DNA of 34,432 bases from assembly GCA_019233695.1 (NCBI GenBank), contig JAFAME010000137.1, positions 1 through 34,432 of the forward strand. Reading direction: 5' to 3'. The notes under the pieces were generated by a model, which saw only the letters and a list, made by a program, of their open reading frames with translations, searched no databases and was not told the origin of the DNA. The position numbers and the translations under genes were made by a program. Below are positions 33,561 to 34,432 of the stretch, piece after piece (positions within the stretch are counted from its first letter, which is position 1; every line of letters begins with the position of its first letter). Origin of the DNA: Methylobacteriaceae bacterium. GTDB taxonomy: Bacteria; Pseudomonadota; Alphaproteobacteria; Rhizobiales; Beijerinckiaceae.

Positions 33561-34432
33561 GCGCCGAGCGTCCCGGTGGTGAGCGGGACGGCGGCGGCCA
33601 CCCGCGTTCCGGTGCCGATGGCGCTTGAGACCTCGAGCGTTCCGCCGATGAGCCGCGCACGCTCGCGCAGGCCGACGAGGCCGAAGCGGCCGGGCGCGGG
33701 GATGTCGGCTGCAAACCCGCTCCCATCGTCCTCGACGACGAGAGTGACCCCATCGGGCCGAAAGGTGAGTTGCAGCAGGACGCAGCGCGGCCCGCCATGG
33801 CGCAAGGCGTTAGCGAGCGCCTCCTGCGCAATGCGAAAGAGGCCGGCCTCGATATGCGGCGGCAGGGCGCGGTCGTTGCCGACGATCTCGGCCTTCACCT
33901 TGACCGGCGAGCTCCTCTCTCGCTCGGCAAGCGCTGCGACCGCCTGGCCGAGGGTTCGTCCTTCGAGCGGCGCCGCGCGCAGATCAAGGACGGAGCGGCG
34001 TACTTCGTCGAGACTCTGGCGGGTCAGGCGCAGCGCCTCGGCGGCCTCGGCGCGAATGCTGTCGCGGGACGCCTCGGCGCTCAGCAGGGCATCGACGGTG
34101 TCGAGCCGCAACGCCACCGCGCTCAGGCCCTGAGCCACGGTGTCGTGGATCTCGCGCGCCAGCCGGTTGCGCTCCTCGATGGCGCCGGCCTGAAGGCTGC
34201 CCGCATAGAGGCGCGAGCGCTCGACGGCGACGCCCAGCATGTCGCCGATGACGCGCATCAGGCGCAACTCCGCCGCCGACAATTCGCGCCAGGCAGCGCT
34301 GGCGACGTTCAATACGCCGAGGCAGCGGCCCTGGAAGGAGATCGGCGTGCTGGCGTGAAAGCGCAGGCCCTTGGCGTCCTCGCCAGTGAGCCATTTCAAT
34401 CGCGAACATGTGAGGACGTTGACACCCGCTGC
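33557..34432 (-). CDS. GAF/HisKA_3 sensor histidine kinase, 5' end outside the window
   Basis: A partial NarX/DegS-type kinase. The frame is open through base 34432 (codons A-A-G-V-N-V-L-T-C-S-R-L-K), so the apparent TTG start at 34399 is not the real one. The visible part, about 291 residues, has the end of a GAF domain (GLRFHASTPISFQGRCLGVLNVAS), a coiled linker, the HisKA_3 H-box EERNRLAREIHDTVAQGLSAVALRLD, then the ATPase with RIAQEALANALRHGG, VEDDGSGF and FGLVGLRERARLIGG. Cytoplasmic sensing through GAF is likely; any upstream membrane or PAS domain is off the window. Its partner regulator overlaps its stop. Confidence 0.92.
   Translation of the reverse strand, partial: AAGVNVLTCSRLKWLTGEDAKGLRFHASTPISFQGRCLGVLNVASAAWRELSAAELRLMRVIGDMLGVAVERSRLYAGSLQAGAIEERNRLAREIHDTVAQGLSAVALRLDTVDALLSAEASRDSIRAEAAEALRLTRQSLDEVRRSVLDLRAAPLEGRTLGQAVAALAERERSSPVKVKAEIVGNDRALPPHIEAGLFRIAQEALANALRHGGPRCVLLQLTFRPDGVTLVVEDDGSGFAADIPAPGRFGLVGLRERARLIGGTLEVSSAIGTGTRVAAAVPLTTGTLGA

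Overview
The window reads as high-GC chromosome of an alphaproteobacterium, most likely of the order Hyphomicrobiales (Rhizobiales). The main argument is gene order: a FeuP/FeuQ-like two-component pair, the c-type cytochrome maturation operon ccmI-ccmE-ccmF-ccmH (cycHJKL of rhizobia), a DegP/HtrA protease, a second two-component pair and glnE lie in one direction with very tight spacing, as I remember it from rhizobia and their relatives. Heavy use of GTG/TTG starts, 1-4 bp gene overlaps and long antisense open frames fit high GC. The genus cannot be fixed from the sequence alone.

Layout. 95-3048 (minus): a YkoP-like protein, an HpnB-like GT2 glycosyltransferase and an AI-2E/PerM-type membrane protein. 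3356-5841 (plus): a small exported PepSY-like protein, response regulator and sensor kinase. 5948-10561 (plus): a lipoprotein, then ccmI, ccmE, ccmF and ccmH. 10596-10916 (minus): a small secreted protein. 11186-18076 (plus): degP with a strong intrinsic terminator, then response regulator, histidine kinase and glnE, the last three joined by overlapping starts and stops.

18077-20364 is an accessory stretch. It holds a DsbA-like protein, a VOC/PhnB-like protein and, not obvious from gene calling, a decayed REP-associated tyrosine transposase (RAYT) between inverted copies of a ~32-bp repeat, with a third copy just after glnE. 20365-22332 (minus) is a catabolic-looking pair: a Gfo/Idh/MocA dehydrogenase and a sugar phosphate isomerase/epimerase-type protein. 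Behind it lies a 61-codon gene remnant resembling the end of a PanB-like protein. 22601-27034 (minus) is an export cassette of HlyD adaptor, duplicated-and-fused ABC-2 permease and second HlyD adaptor, with no ATPase in view.

27261-30729 (minus) pairs a PAS-containing, PleC/DivJ-type sensor kinase with a Leu/Ile/Val-type periplasmic binding protein that has no transporter genes beside it. 30889-32639 (minus) is an SDR oxidoreductase translationally coupled to a divergent QueA-like protein. An inverted pair of 44-bp palindromic repeats (REPIN-like) precedes the last operon, a NarL-type regulator and its HisKA_3 sensor kinase, whose 5' end runs off the window.

No tRNA, rRNA, CRISPR array, intact insertion sequence or phage gene was seen. 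The best candidates for something under-described are the RAYT/repeat island, the binding-protein/kinase pair, the ATPase-less export cassette and the QueA-like/SDR pair.
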